Positions 63,921-64,000 of a DNA stretch of 64,000 nucleotides are shown piece by piece (within the stretch, counting starts at the first letter, position 1; each line of letters begins with the position of its first letter). Under the pieces are notes generated by a model, which saw only the letters and a program-made list of their open reading frames with translations, searched no databases and was not told the origin of the DNA. This stretch comes from Acidovorax delafieldii. Its GTDB lineage: Bacteria > Pseudomonadota > Gammaproteobacteria > Burkholderiales > Burkholderiaceae_C. The DNA is taken from contig DFQQ01000017.1 of NCBI GenBank assembly GCA_002377855.1, positions 1-64,000 of the forward strand, read 5' to 3'. The position numbers and the translations under genes are program-made.

Positions 63921-64000
63921 CAGTTGGGGGCGTCCTCCGCGTCACAGCTATGTCACAGTCGCTGCCAAATTTCGGCATAAACCTCGATCGTTGCGGGCTG

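Larger units (their letters stand above)
34735..64000 (+). mobile_element. Genomic island at tRNA-Thr (right end outside the window)
   Basis: The element begins at the 3' end of tRNA-Thr with an integrase. It carries a toxin-antitoxin pair, a second recombinase, a defence-like operon, replication genes and regulators of integrative elements. Composition is visibly lower in GC and uneven compared with the left half. No repeat of the tRNA 3' end was found before 64000, so the far boundary is not seen. It could be two elements in tandem, because there are two unrelated recombinases and a distinct replication module at 59.6-63.9 kb. Confidence 0.8.

Noticed and set aside
34735..64000. Second copy of the tRNA-Thr 3' end as right attachment site
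   Set aside because: Looked for by eye on both strands and not found; the boundary is presumably outside the window.

Overview
The window reads as chromosome of a betaproteobacterium, most likely a member of the Comamonadaceae (Acidovorax or a close relative). The basis is the folC-dedD-cvpA-purF order, the Bug-type solute-binding protein beside a LysR regulator, the protein sequences overall, and several copies of a short interspersed repeat that I associate with that family. The first 34.7 kb is GC-rich core genome. The remaining 29 kb starts at a tRNA-Thr gene, is visibly richer in AT and more mixed in composition, and looks like an integrated element that runs off the right edge.

Core region. 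Three tRNAs (Asp, Glu, Ala) lie on the minus strand at the left edge, followed on the same strand by gltX, purF, cvpA, dedD and folC. On the plus strand come a Spx/ArsC-family protein, a glycine-zipper envelope protein, ppnP and argG. Next is an exported protein of the molybdopterin-oxidoreductase fold lacking any cysteine, paired with a large hybrid histidine kinase. Then come murB, yajQ, a retropepsin-like protease, a degenerate HD-GYP protein, plsY, ybaK, a LysR/Bug/M20-peptidase group, tas and a Nei-type glycosylase. After these are a complete branched-chain amino acid ABC operon (binding protein, livH, livM, livG, livF), an alpha/beta hydrolase, prfB with its programmed +1 frameshift, a HAD phosphatase, pepN and fbp.

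Island. tRNA-Thr(CGT) carries an imperfect 3' half and is followed by a near-perfect 17-bp inverted repeat and a tyrosine integrase, the usual arrangement for an element integrated in a tRNA gene. Cargo follows in order: a Phd/PIN toxin-antitoxin pair with a clear promoter and operator; a putative nuclease whose PD-(D/E)XK motifs are separated by a winged-helix-like segment; a two-gene unit of a Ser/Thr protein kinase and an unrecognised 382-aa protein; and a second tyrosine recombinase. Next is an 11-kb six-gene operon encoding a DUF499 ATPase, a short PglZ-fold protein, an unknown protein, a DUF1156 DNA methylase, a second unknown protein and an SNF2 helicase. This operon is the strongest candidate for an uncommon defence system. 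It shares parts with BREX (especially type 3) and DISARM but lacks their other hallmark genes and contains two proteins I cannot place.

The right part (53-64 kb) holds a three-gene cassette with a cysteine-peptidase-like protein, an XRE regulator divergent from a lipoprotein across nested inverted repeats, two tandem exported hydrolases, and a replication/regulation module. That module comprises a II/X-family Rep, a RepA-like ATPase, a small unknown protein, an excisionase-like HTH protein and a regulator of the type found on integrative elements. It suggests a plasmid-like or ICE-like component of the island.
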